Assembly (NCBI GenBank): GCA_043740415.1
Contig: JAYUCJ010000147.1
Location: forward strand, 1-25,833
DNA length: 25,833 nt
Reading direction: 5' to 3'
Origin: Aalborgiella sp043740415
GTDB taxonomy: Bacteria; Pseudomonadota; Gammaproteobacteria; Burkholderiales; Burkholderiaceae_C
A model generated the notes under the pieces. The model ran no database searches, was not told where the DNA came from, and saw only the letters and a list, made by a program, of their open reading frames with translations. A program made the position numbers and the translations under genes. The number at the start of each line of letters is the position of its first letter. The first letter of the stretch is position 1. This document shows, one piece after another, positions 14,682-22,298 of the stretch.

Positions 14682-15698
14682 ATGAAAGTTTATTACGACA
14701 AAGACTGCGACCTGAGCCTGATCAAAGGTAAAACTGTTGCGATTATTGGCTACGGCAGCCAAGGTCACGCACATGCGCAAAATTTGAACGACAGCGGCGT
14801 TAAAGTTGTGGTCGGTTTGCGCAAAGGTGGTGCTTCATGGCCCAAAGTCGCCAAAGCTGGCTTGCAAGTCGCTGAAGTGGCTGATGCCGTCAAAGCGGCA
14901 GATATTGTGATGATTTTGCTCCCCGACGAGCAAATCGGCTCCGTGTACACCAATGACATCGAACCCAACATCAAGCAAGGCGCTTCATTGGTGTTTGCCC
15001 ACGGTTTCAACGTGCATTACGGCTTGGTCAACCCACGTGCTGACTTGGATGTGTGGATGGTTGCGCCGAAGGCTCCTGGCCACACGGTGCGCGGTACCTA
15101 CGCCCAAGGCGGCGGTGTGCCCCACCTGATTGCGATCCACAAAGACAATTCTGGTAAAACCAAAGAATTGGCGATGAGCTACGCGATGGCCAATGGTGGC
15201 GGCAAAGCCGGCATCATTGAAACCAACTTCCGCGAAGAAACAGAAACCGACTTGTTCGGTGAGCAAGCCGTGTTGTGCGGCGGTACGGTTGAACTCATCA
15301 AAGCAGGTTTTGAGACCTTGGTCGAAGCCGGCTACGCGCCTGAAATGGCCTATTTCGAGTGCTTGCACGAGCTGAAATTGATTGTGGACATGATCTATGA
15401 AGGCGGCATCGCCAACATGAACTACTCCATCTCCAACAACGCAGAGTATGGCGAGTACGTGACCGGTCCAAACATCGTGACCGCAGCGACCAAAGAAGCC
15501 ATGCGCAAGTGCTTGAAAGACATCCAGACGGGCGAATATGCCAAGAGCTTCATCTTGGAAAACAAAGCCGGTGCGCCAACGCTCATCAGCCGCCGCCGTT
15601 TGACCGCTGAGCACCAGATCGAGCAGGTCGGTGAGAAATTGCGCGCCATGATGCCTTGGATTGCTAAAAACAAGCTGGTTGACCAGACGCGTAACTAA
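14682..15698 (+). CDS. ilvC: Ketol-acid reductoisomerase (NADP+), class I
   Basis: This 338-residue enzyme isomerises and reduces acetolactate to dihydroxyisovalerate with NADPH and magnesium. The dinucleotide-binding loop IIGYGSQGHAHAQNL lies at 21-35. The knotted C-terminal domain shows the metal-binding segment ETDLFGEQAVLCGG and the later block EYGEYVTGP. GAPTLISRRRL leads to the C terminus. Length and the single C-terminal domain identify class I. A Shine-Dalgarno (CGGAG) lies about 6-8 bp upstream of the ATG. A strong terminator follows at 15738-15763, so ilvBHC forms one unit separate from pssA and leuA. Confidence 0.96.
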   Translation: MKVYYDKDCDLSLIKGKTVAIIGYGSQGHAHAQNLNDSGVKVVVGLRKGGASWPKVAKAGLQVAEVADAVKAADIVMILLPDEQIGSVYTNDIEPNIKQGASLVFAHGFNVHYGLVNPRADLDVWMVAPKAPGHTVRGTYAQGGGVPHLIAIHKDNSGKTKELAMSYAMANGGGKAGIIETNFREETETDLFGEQAVLCGGTVELIKAGFETLVEAGYAPEMAYFECLHELKLIVDMIYEGGIANMNYSISNNAEYGEYVTGPNIVTAATKEAMRKCLKDIQTGEYAKSFILENKAGAPTLISRRRLTAEHQIEQVGEKLRAMMPWIAKNKLVDQTRN

Positions 15699-15737
15699 GC
15701 CTGCATCAGTAAGTTCAGATGGTATGAACTAATAAAT

Positions 15738-15767
15738 AAAAAGGTCACTTCGGTGGCCTTTTTATTT
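15738..15767 (+). terminator. Rho-independent terminator after ilvC
   Basis: An 11-bp stem (15738-15748 with 15753-15763, one G-T pair) is closed by a TTCG tetraloop on a C-G pair, and T-rich sequence follows. The A-rich 5' arm would make it usable on both strands. Confidence 0.9.
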
Positions 15768-15830
15768 TGCTATATTTTTAATAGCACGATTGGCAATAAA
15801 TACGCCGGCTACAGCCATATTTGGCATATA
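15768..15830 (-). repeat. Dispersed repeat copy 6
   Basis: The minus strand reads GGCTGTAGCCGGCGTATTTA and then TTGCCAATCGTGCTATTAAA, matching the family core. It fills the gap between the ilvC terminator and pssA. Confidence 0.85.
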
Positions 15831-15857
15831 TTTCGATGGTTGTTTGGATAAATTATC

Positions 15858-16682
15858 ATGCATGATGGCGTTGACACTGTAAAAGAGACCACAGACGAGT
15901 CGCACGTGAATTTGCACTTGCGGAAACGGCGTAAAGGCATTTTTATTTTGCCGAATTTGTTCACGCTTGCAGCCTTGTTTGGTGGCTTTTACGCCATCGT
16001 CATGGCGATCAATGGCCGATTTGACTTGGCAGCCATTGGCATCTTTTGCGCTCTGGTTTTAGACAGTCTGGATGGTCGCGTCGCCCGCATGACCAACACC
16101 CAAAGCGCCTTTGGCGAGCAGATGGACTCCTTGTCCGATATGGTGTCGTTTGGCGCGGCGCCAGCCTTGATTTCCTACGTCTGGGCGCTGAACGGCTTGG
16201 GGCGCTGGGGTTGGTTTGCATCGTTTGTCTACTGCGCCTGTGCCGCCTTGCGGTTGGCGCGTTTCAATGTCAACACGGCAGTGGTTGATAAGTGCTACTT
16301 TCAAGGTTTACCATCACCTGCAGCAGCAGCGCTGGTTGGCGGCTTTTTGTGGGTCGCCACAGAGCTCAATATCAAAGGCGCAGATGCGGCTTGGACTATG
16401 TTTGGTTTGGTGCTTTTTTCGGGACTGACGATGGTCACCAATGTGCCGTTTTACAGTTTCAAAGACGTGCAAATGAAGAAAAGCGTGCCATTTGCGGCCA
16501 TTGTTGCCATTGCTTTGGGCATCGCTGTTGTCAATATCGACCCACCTATTGTGTTATTTGCCCTGTTTATTTGCTACGGTTTGAGTGGCTATGTAATCTA
16601 TGCTTGGCGCAAAGCCAAGGGTATTCGTACCAGTGTCATCAGCACCTCAAAAGACGAACCCGAAGAGCGTGGTTTGCACTGA
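15858..16682 (+). CDS. pssA: CDP-diacylglycerol-serine O-phosphatidyltransferase
   Basis: This 274-residue inner-membrane enzyme makes phosphatidylserine, the precursor of phosphatidylethanolamine, from CDP-diacylglycerol and serine. The complete CDP-alcohol phosphotransferase motif is present: D69, D72-G73, A76-R77, G86, D90 and D94. The first hydrophobic segment is FILPNLFTLAALFGGFYAI and about five more follow. An N-terminal hydrophilic stretch includes LRKRRKGIF. It is the membrane (subclass II) type, unlike the peripheral E. coli enzyme. The start has only a weak Shine-Dalgarno. It lies between ilvC and leuA, an arrangement known in Burkholderiales without an obvious metabolic reason. 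Confidence 0.93.
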   Translation: MHDGVDTVKETTDESHVNLHLRKRRKGIFILPNLFTLAALFGGFYAIVMAINGRFDLAAIGIFCALVLDSLDGRVARMTNTQSAFGEQMDSLSDMVSFGAAPALISYVWALNGLGRWGWFASFVYCACAALRLARFNVNTAVVDKCYFQGLPSPAAAALVGGFLWVATELNIKGADAAWTMFGLVLFSGLTMVTNVPFYSFKDVQMKKSVPFAAIVAIALGIAVVNIDPPIVLFALFICYGLSGYVIYAWRKAKGIRTSVISTSKDEPEERGLH

Positions 16683-16744
16683 GATTGCACAGAAATTACT
16701 TTGAAATAAGACTTTAAACAACACTTTACCGGCGCAGAAGTGCG

Positions 16745-16768
16745 ACAGTTTCAAAACTGTGATATAGT
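16745..16768 (+). promoter_or_regulatory. Promoter region of the leuA leader
   Basis: An extended -10 element TG-A-TATAGT (16760-16768) is visible, with no good -35. The near palindrome ACAGTTT-CA-AAACTGT (16745-16760) lies in the spacer and could bind a regulator. From this -10, transcription should begin close to 16775, next to the leader ATG at 16776. Confidence 0.55.
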
Positions 16769-16775
16769 TATTTTC

Positions 16776-16829
16776 ATGAGAACATTGCTGCTAACACTAC
16801 TGCTAAGCTTGAAAGGGCTGGTTAAGTAG
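16776..16829 (+). CDS. Leucine-rich leader peptide of the leuA attenuator
   Basis: This 17-codon frame encodes MRTLLLTLLLSLKGLVK and stops with TAG. Eight of 17 residues are leucine, six of them in the two triplets at codons 4-6 and 8-10. It lies 115 bp upstream of leuA and is followed by a terminator. This is the design of the leuL leader peptides: when charged leucyl-tRNA is scarce, the ribosome stalls at the Leu codons and lets the antiterminator form. No Shine-Dalgarno precedes the ATG, and the -10 box ends only 7 bp before it, so translation may be leaderless. It has no role as a protein beyond being translated. Confidence 0.85.
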   Translation: MRTLLLTLLLSLKGLVK

Positions 16830-16885
16830 CGCACGCAAACTTTTCCAATCAAGCCCGTTAGCCAAAGAGCAGCGGGCTTTTTTTT
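16815..16885 (+). terminator. leuA transcription attenuator
   Basis: The terminator pairs AAGCCCG (16851-16857) with CGGGCTT (16873-16879) and ends in a run of eight T. The competing antiterminator pairs GGGCTGGTT (16815-16823, the last sense codons of the leader) with AATCAAGCCC (16847-16856), with one bulged A. Both use the same AAGCCC bases, so they exclude each other. A ribosome that finishes the leader covers 16815-16823 and allows termination; one stalled at the Leu codons leaves it free. Pairings are read from the sequence; the mechanism is the established one for leucine leaders. Confidence 0.82.
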
Positions 16886-16944
16886 ATTCTGTAACGTGTT
16901 TTATAGATTTTTTTATTTTTTTACTGTTAACCGAGGATTTCAAC

Positions 16945-18486
16945 ATGGCGACTGACAAACTCATTATTTTTGACACGACTTTGCGTGATGGCGAGCAGTC
17001 GCCTGGTGCGTCTATGAACAAAGACGAGAAATTGCGCATTGCACGCCAGTTGGAACGTTTAAAAGTTGACGTGATTGAAGCTGGCTTTGCGGCCAGTTCT
17101 AATGGTGATTTTGATGCTATTCAGTTGATTGCTAGCCACATCAAAGACTCGACGATCTGTTCGCTTTCCCGCGCCAATGACCGTGATATTTCCCGTGCTG
17201 CAGAAGCTTTGAAAGGTGCCAACAGTGCACGCATTCACACTTTCATCGCCACCTCAGCCCTGCACATGGAGAAAAAACTCCGTATGACGCCGGATGAGGT
17301 GTTTGAGCAAGCCAAGCAGTCGGTGCGTTTTGCCCGTAATTTGGTGGGTGATATTGAGTTCAGCCCGGAAGACGGCTATCGCAGCGACATGGACTTTTTG
17401 TGCCGCGTGTTGGAAGCAGTCATCAAAGAAGGCGCGACCACCATCAACGTGCCCGACACCGTGGGTTACGCGGTGCCGGAGCTTTACGGCAACTTCATCA
17501 AAACTTTGCGCGAACGCATTCCCAACAGTGACAAAGCCATTTGGTCCGTGCATTGCCACAACGACTTGGGCATGGCGGTGGCCAACTCCTTGGCTGGTGT
17601 CAAAATTGGTGGTGCGCGCCAGGTGGAATGCACGATCAATGGTTTGGGCGAGCGTGCCGGCAACTGTTCACTCGAAGAAGTCGTGATGGCGGTGCGTACA
17701 CGTAAAGACTATTTCGGTTTGACAATGAATATCGACCCGATTCACATCGTAGCCGCCAGCCGCATGGTCAGCCAAACCACGGGTTTTGTGGTGCAGCCGA
17801 ACAAGGCAGTCGTAGGTGCCAACGCCTTCGCACACGCCAGCGGCATTCACCAAGACGGCGTGCTCAAAGCGCGTGATACCTATGAAATCATGCGCGCAGA
17901 AGACGTGGGCTGGTCAGCCAACAAAATCGTACTTGGCAAACTCAGTGGTCGCAATGCATTTAAACAACGCTTGCAAGACTTGGGTGTGCAATTGGAGTCT
18001 GAATCTGAAATCAACGCCGCCTTCGCTAGATTCAAAGAGTTGGCTGATCGCAAAAGCGATATTTTTGACGAAGACATTTTGGCTTTAGTAAGTGATGAAA
18101 GTGTCAGTGATGAAGTCGAGCAATACGCTTTTGTGTCGCTCTCGCAACACTCTGAAACCGGTGAACGCCCCCAAGCCAGCATTGTTTTTACGGCCAATGG
18201 CAAAGAATTCAAAGGTATATCAGACGGCAACGGCCCTGTCGACGCTTCCCTTAAAGCTATCGAATCACACGTCAAAAGCGGTGCGGAGATGGTGCTTTAT
18301 TCTGTGAACGCCATCAGCGGGTCTACAGAGAGCCAGGGCGAAGTGACGGTGCGCTTGCAAAACAGTGGTCGTGTGGTCAATGGCGTGGGTTCTGACCCTG
18401 ATATTGTGGTTGCATCTGCCAAGGCTTATCTGAGTGCCCTTAACAAGTTACAAAGTAAAGCTGACAGAGTGGCGGCGCAAGGCTAG
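16945..18486 (+). CDS. leuA: 2-isopropylmalate synthase
   Basis: This 513-residue enzyme condenses acetyl-CoA with 2-oxoisovalerate, the committed step of leucine synthesis, using product of the IlvBHC pathway encoded just upstream. The TIM barrel (1-270) opens with FDTTLRDGEQSPGASM, with catalytic and metal-binding Arg14 and Asp15, and has VHCHNDLGMA with the metal-binding histidines at 203 and 205. A linker with ASGIHQDGVLK follows, and then the C-terminal allosteric domain (about 390-505), which mediates leucine inhibition. Length is typical of the bacterial 'short' LeuA. GAGG lies upstream of the ATG. Control is through the attenuator at 16776-16885. A terminator follows at 18520-18571. 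Confidence 0.96.
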   Translation: MATDKLIIFDTTLRDGEQSPGASMNKDEKLRIARQLERLKVDVIEAGFAASSNGDFDAIQLIASHIKDSTICSLSRANDRDISRAAEALKGANSARIHTFIATSALHMEKKLRMTPDEVFEQAKQSVRFARNLVGDIEFSPEDGYRSDMDFLCRVLEAVIKEGATTINVPDTVGYAVPELYGNFIKTLRERIPNSDKAIWSVHCHNDLGMAVANSLAGVKIGGARQVECTINGLGERAGNCSLEEVVMAVRTRKDYFGLTMNIDPIHIVAASRMVSQTTGFVVQPNKAVVGANAFAHASGIHQDGVLKARDTYEIMRAEDVGWSANKIVLGKLSGRNAFKQRLQDLGVQLESESEINAAFARFKELADRKSDIFDEDILALVSDESVSDEVEQYAFVSLSQHSETGERPQASIVFTANGKEFKGISDGNGPVDASLKAIESHVKSGAEMVLYSVNAISGSTESQGEVTVRLQNSGRVVNGVGSDPDIVVASAKAYLSALNKLQSKADRVAAQG

Positions 18487-18519
18487 GGTTATTACTTATA
18501 ACTTATTTTGTAAGTTGAC

Positions 18520-18571
18520 AATACTTTGCAAGTGATTGATCTGCAAGTGATTGATCTTGCGAAGTATTTTT
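18520..18571 (+). terminator. Terminator after leuA with a tandem repeat in its loop
   Basis: The arms AATACTTTGCAAG (18520-18532) and CTTGCGAAGTATT (18556-18568) pair with one mismatch and are followed by T's. A perfect tandem copy of TGCAAGTGATTGATC (18527-18541 and 18542-18556) overlaps the 5' arm and fills the loop. Confidence 0.7.
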
Positions 18572-18618
18572 AACTGTGTACACTTAGTGCATACACAACT
18601 TGCTTGGAGGCACCCGCA

Positions 18619-19833
18619 ATGGCTTCTGCTCAAATTTTTGCTTCTGGAAATACTTTGAAACACCTCTTTCAACTGGCAGGCAAGCTTGCCTTGATCAGTT
18701 CACTTTTTTTGGCGTTCAGCTTCCCCTTGACCAGCGCGGCTAAAACCAGCAAACCACACGCCAAAAAAGCCATTGCAGCTAAGCACGTCAAAGCTTCATC
18801 AGAAGCTTCCGCAAAATCTAAAAAAGCGGGTAAACATGCTGTGGCCATGTCCAGCCGCAGCAAAGCCAATGGCAAGATGGTGGTTCGTGTCAGAGGCAAT
18901 GCGGTTGTCGTTAATCAGCGTTTGTTGAAAGACGCACGTGGTCGTCCGCTCAAAGGCAAGGCTTTGGTTGCAGCTCACCGCCGCGCCGTCTTGTTGGCTG
19001 CCATGCCCATCGTGCCGCCTAAGCAATCGTTTGGTGAAATGGCTGGGCTGCATAGTGCACGCGATGAGCTAGATTTGAAGTCTGGCGTTGCTTTGGTGAT
19101 TGACCAAGACACCAATGAGGTGCTGTTCAGTAAAAACGGTGCTACGGTGCTGCCCATTGCTTCGCTGACCAAGCTGATGACAGGCGTTGTCTTGTCAGAA
19201 GCACGTTTGCCGATGAACGAACCCATCACCATCACCCAAGACGATGTGGATACCGAAAAAGGCAGCCGCTCGCGTCTAACCGTGGGTACCACTTTGACAC
19301 GTGCCGAGATGCTGCATTTGGCCTTGATGTCTAGCGAAAACCGCGCAGCCAATGCGCTGGGTCGTACTTACCCAGGTGGTTTGCCAGAATTTGTGCGTTT
19401 GATGAATGCGAAGGCCAAGTTGTTGGGAATGACGGCTACGCGTTATGTTGAGCCAACGGGTTTGTCCAGTCATAATCAGTCCAGTGCGCAAGATTTGGCG
19501 ATTTTGGTGAATGCAGCTTACAAAGACCAAACCGTGCGCGAGTATTCCACTTCGCCAGGTTATGAAGTGGCCGTGGGTGCTAGAACCTTGCAGTACAACA
19601 CGACCAACCGCTTGGTTAAAAACCCCACATGGGATATTGGTTTGCAAAAAACGGGCTATATCTCCGAAGCAGGTCAGTGCTTGGTCATGCAAACCAAAAT
19701 CGCTGGTCGCAAGTTGATCATGGTGTTTTTGGATTCAGCCGGTAAGCTCAGCCGTTTGGGGGATGCAGAGCGCGTACGCCGCTGGGTAGAGTCGAAACCC
19801 CATGCGTTGCCTGTGGTTGCCAAGCAAGGTTAA
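18619..19833 (+). CDS. pbpG: D-alanyl-D-alanine endopeptidase (PBP7/8 type)
   Basis: This 404-residue periplasmic serine peptidase cuts peptidoglycan cross-links and belongs to the S11 (PbpG/DacA) penicillin-binding proteins. The three active-site motifs are present: S182-L-T-K185, S239-E-N241 and K344-T-G346. The N-terminal region has an export signal (LALISSLFLAFSFPLTSAA, cleavage near residue 42). A lysine- and alanine-rich segment (45-90) follows that could bind the wall. ATG 18619 is chosen because GGAGG lies 8 bp upstream; a TTG at 18604 overlaps that site. It is monocistronic, between the leuA terminator and its own terminator at 19854. A carboxypeptidase role is the alternative. Confidence 0.9.
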   Translation: MASAQIFASGNTLKHLFQLAGKLALISSLFLAFSFPLTSAAKTSKPHAKKAIAAKHVKASSEASAKSKKAGKHAVAMSSRSKANGKMVVRVRGNAVVVNQRLLKDARGRPLKGKALVAAHRRAVLLAAMPIVPPKQSFGEMAGLHSARDELDLKSGVALVIDQDTNEVLFSKNGATVLPIASLTKLMTGVVLSEARLPMNEPITITQDDVDTEKGSRSRLTVGTTLTRAEMLHLALMSSENRAANALGRTYPGGLPEFVRLMNAKAKLLGMTATRYVEPTGLSSHNQSSAQDLAILVNAAYKDQTVREYSTSPGYEVAVGARTLQYNTTNRLVKNPTWDIGLQKTGYISEAGQCLVMQTKIAGRKLIMVFLDSAGKLSRLGDAERVRRWVESKPHALPVVAKQG

Positions 19834-19853
19834 AGAAGACTCAAGCAGAAGAG

Positions 19854-19877
19854 TCAAGCTTTTTAGGCTTGATTTTT
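19854..19877 (+). terminator. Terminator after pbpG
   Basis: TCAAGC (19854-19859) and GCTTGA (19867-19872) form a stem with a 7-base loop and are followed by TTTTT. It overlaps the last codons of the convergent IclR gene. Confidence 0.7.
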
Positions 19878-20678
19878 ACCCTTAAAACCCAAGGACGTAG
19901 AAATCTCGGCTGCCGTTGCTTGCAGTTTGGCCAACCAGGCTTCATCGATACGATCTGCTGGCGCTGAAATAGACAAGCCAGCAACCAGCTTGCTTTGGTC
20001 GTCATAAATCCCCGCTGCCATGCAGCGCACACCCATTTCTAGTTCTTCGTTGTCACGCGCTGTGCCGTATTGGCGCACGCGTGACAGCTCACGCTCTAAG
20101 GCAGTTAAATCCGTCAAACTGGTTTTGGTGTGGCCGGCTAAACCTGTGCGTCCTGCATAAGCGCGCACTTTGATGGCATCGTCGACCGCTAAAAACAGTT
20201 TGCCCACAGAGGTCAAATGCAGCGGCGCGCGGCCACCAATGGCGCGCACCACTTGCATGCCTGAGCGTTCGCTGTAAGCGCGCTCAATATACACAATCTC
20301 ATCTCCTTGTCGCATCGACAAGTTCACGGGCTGCTGAATCAGCTTGTGCAATTCGCGCATGGGCGCAAGCGCGGCATCACGCACGTCCAAGCGGCTTTTA
20401 ACGGCGTTTCCCAGCTCCAACAGGCGCATGCCTAAGCGGTAGCTGCCAGCTTCGGGGCGGTCCACATAGCGACCCAGCCTCAGGTCGTTCAAAATGCGGT
20501 GCGTGGTAGATGGGTGCAGCCCCGTTTTCTGGCTGATTTCTTTCAGCGACATCGCCTCGTCACGATCCGCCAACACATCGATCAGCAGAAACATACGCTC
20601 CAGCACCTGAATAGTGGGTGTTGCAGCAGGCAAGTTTTTCGGCGTTTTGTCTATTTTTGGCATGGTTAATTTTACCAT
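19863..20678 (-). CDS. IclR family transcriptional regulator
   Basis: This 271-residue regulator has the N-terminal winged helix-turn-helix of the IclR family (about 25-85). MSLKEISQKTGLHPSTTHRILNDL is the recognition region, followed by wing residues GRYVDRPEAGSYRLG. The C-terminal effector-binding domain (about 100-265) has APLHLTSVGKLFLA, ARDNEELEMGVRCMAAGIYD and GLSISAPADRI, the usual ligand-pocket blocks. The ligand and targets are unknown. No catabolic operon lies beside it: it precedes no gene on its own strand for over 1 kb except the convergent pbpG. A start near the palindrome TGGTTAATTTTACCA (20662-20676) suggests autoregulation, but this is weak. Confidence 0.9.
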   Translation of the reverse strand: MVKLTMPKIDKTPKNLPAATPTIQVLERMFLLIDVLADRDEAMSLKEISQKTGLHPSTTHRILNDLRLGRYVDRPEAGSYRLGMRLLELGNAVKSRLDVRDAALAPMRELHKLIQQPVNLSMRQGDEIVYIERAYSERSGMQVVRAIGGRAPLHLTSVGKLFLAVDDAIKVRAYAGRTGLAGHTKTSLTDLTALERELSRVRQYGTARDNEELEMGVRCMAAGIYDDQSKLVAGLSISAPADRIDEAWLAKLQATAAEISTSLGFKGKNQA

Positions 20679-20699
20679 GTGAAATAGAGGTGCTAGGGT

Positions 20700-21434
20700 T
20701 TAGCCTAGTTTCCAGGAGCCATGTTGCAAAATCTCATGCGGTTCAAAGCGCATTTTGTATCGCATTTTGACGCTTTGTTCAATCCAATAGCCAAGGTAAA
20801 CATGCGGCAAACCTAGTTTCTTGGCTTGTTCGATTTGCCACAGTACACAAAACGTGCCGTAGCTTGCCTGCGCATCGGGCTCGTAAAACGTGTAAACCGC
20901 TGAAATGCCATCGTTCAGAACATCCACAATGCTGACCATTTTCAGCGCACCGGCCGTGCCGTCAGGCAGGGTTTCGTGAAACTCAATCAAACGCGTATTC
21001 ACACGGCTTTGTAGCAAAAACTGCGTGTATTGGTCGATGCTGTCTTGGGCCATGCCACCACCCGCATGGCGCGACGCTTGGTAGCGCAAATACAGCGCGT
21101 AATGTGTGGCGTCAAAATCCAGCTCCAGCACCCGCGCCTGCAAGTTGCCGTGTTGCTTTTGTGAACGTTTTTGGCTGCGCGATGGCGCAAAGTCGTTCAC
21201 CAGCACCCGCAGCGGCACGCAAGCTTGGCAACCGTCGCATTGCGGGCGGTAGGTAAACATACCACTGCGGCGGAAACCTTGGGTCACCAGCTCAGAATAC
21301 GCGTCGTTGCGAATCAAATAACTCGGTGTTGCCACCTGCGAACGCGCCTGCCTGTTGTCCAAATAGCTGCAGGGGTACTCTGCTGTTGCGTAAAACTGCA
21401 GCGTTTGCGCGGGGAGGTCTTTGAGTTGCGACAT
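20700..21434 (-). CDS. bpt: Aspartate/glutamate leucyltransferase
   Basis: This 244-residue enzyme, related to eukaryotic ATE1 arginyltransferases, transfers leucine from leucyl-tRNA to proteins with N-terminal Asp or Glu. This creates an N-degron for ClpS/ClpAP. Diagnostic blocks are LQFYATAEYPCSYL near the start, MFTYRPQCDGCQACVPLRV with its Cys cluster, YTFYEPDAQASYGTFCVLWQIEQA, and VYLGYWIEQSVKMRYK. The ATG at 21434 is chosen because it matches the family start and leaves a 17-bp gap after aat; a frame opening at 21470 would overlap aat. It follows aat in the same direction, so both N-degron transferases form one operon. Confidence 0.93.
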   Translation of the reverse strand: MSQLKDLPAQTLQFYATAEYPCSYLDNRQARSQVATPSYLIRNDAYSELVTQGFRRSGMFTYRPQCDGCQACVPLRVLVNDFAPSRSQKRSQKQHGNLQARVLELDFDATHYALYLRYQASRHAGGGMAQDSIDQYTQFLLQSRVNTRLIEFHETLPDGTAGALKMVSIVDVLNDGISAVYTFYEPDAQASYGTFCVLWQIEQAKKLGLPHVYLGYWIEQSVKMRYKMRFEPHEILQHGSWKLG

Positions 21435-21451
21435 GTTGATTTGGTTAGTTC

Positions 21452-22243
21452 TTATAACAATTGTTGCCAAAGTTGCGGGCTAAATTGCCAAACGGGCATC
21501 AACTGGTTGACCCTTGCTTTTACCTCTGCCACAAATTCGCTTCTAGGCATTTCACTCGCCCCCAGCGACGCCAAATGCGCCGTGTTCTGCTGGCAATCAA
21601 TCAGCTCAACGCCATTCGCCCTGCAAAAGCACACCAAAGCGGCGAGGGCGATTTTGGACGCATCCGTCGCATGTGAAAACATCGATTCACCAAACACCGC
21701 TGTGCCAATGTTGACGCAATACAGCCCACCCACCAGCTCGCCATTCACCCAGGTTTCCACGCTGTGCGCAAAACCCGCTTGGTGCAGTGCAATGTAGGCA
21801 TCCACCATCTGCGGCACGATCCACGTACCGCGCTGGCCGTCGCGTTTGCTGGCGGCGCAGGCATTGATCACTTGCTCAAAAGCCGTGTCAAACCGCACTT
21901 CGCAGTCTATCGCGCCGTTGAAACCATTTTGAAACTTTTTCAGCGTTTTTTTGAACGATGGCTGCACTTTAAAGTCCGCTACTTTTAGGATCATGCGCGG
22001 GTCGGTGCTCCACCACAAAATCGGCTGCCCTAGACTGAACCACGGGAAAATGCCTTGCGAGTAGGCGCGTTTCAAAGTTGCCACATCCAAAGCGCCGCCC
22101 ACAGCCACCAAACCCGGCATCTCGTCGCTCAATTCATGCTGAATATTGACATCAGGAAACGCTTCCCCCGCACCCAGTTGGGGTAACTGAGGTAATGGAA
22201 CCAGCTGAGGTTTTAGCTGTGATGGTGAAGCGGAACTCGTCAT
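21452..22243 (-). CDS. aat: Leucyl/phenylalanyl-tRNA-protein transferase
   Basis: This 263-residue enzyme adds Leu or Phe from charged tRNA to proteins with N-terminal Arg or Lys, marking them for ClpS-ClpAP degradation. Family blocks are clear: GLVAVGGALDVATLKRAYSQGIFPW, PILWWSTDPRMIL, VNGELVGGLYCVNIGTAVFGESMFS, and VELIDCQQNTAHLASLGA. The first 25 residues are Pro/Gln-rich and less conserved. It is the first gene of a leftward pair with bpt and is divergent from the HAD phosphatase gene, with a 55-bp spacer that must hold both promoters. Confidence 0.94.
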   Translation of the reverse strand: MTSSASPSQLKPQLVPLPQLPQLGAGEAFPDVNIQHELSDEMPGLVAVGGALDVATLKRAYSQGIFPWFSLGQPILWWSTDPRMILKVADFKVQPSFKKTLKKFQNGFNGAIDCEVRFDTAFEQVINACAASKRDGQRGTWIVPQMVDAYIALHQAGFAHSVETWVNGELVGGLYCVNIGTAVFGESMFSHATDASKIALAALVCFCRANGVELIDCQQNTAHLASLGASEMPRSEFVAEVKARVNQLMPVWQFSPQLWQQLL

Positions 22244-22298
22244 TTCGCCTATTATGGGAGTAATTCCTTTAAACGTTTTGTACTAGCCCAGTTCCCAC

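Noticed and set aside
14985..15614. A 209-codon open frame opposite ilvC
   Set aside because: Antisense shadow of ilvC with no independent support.
21435..21470. Longer bpt starting at 21470
   Set aside because: It would overlap the end of aat and adds residues not typical of the family.
21171..21797. A 208-codon open frame across bpt and aat
   Set aside because: Antisense to two conserved genes; the composition is a shadow of their codons.
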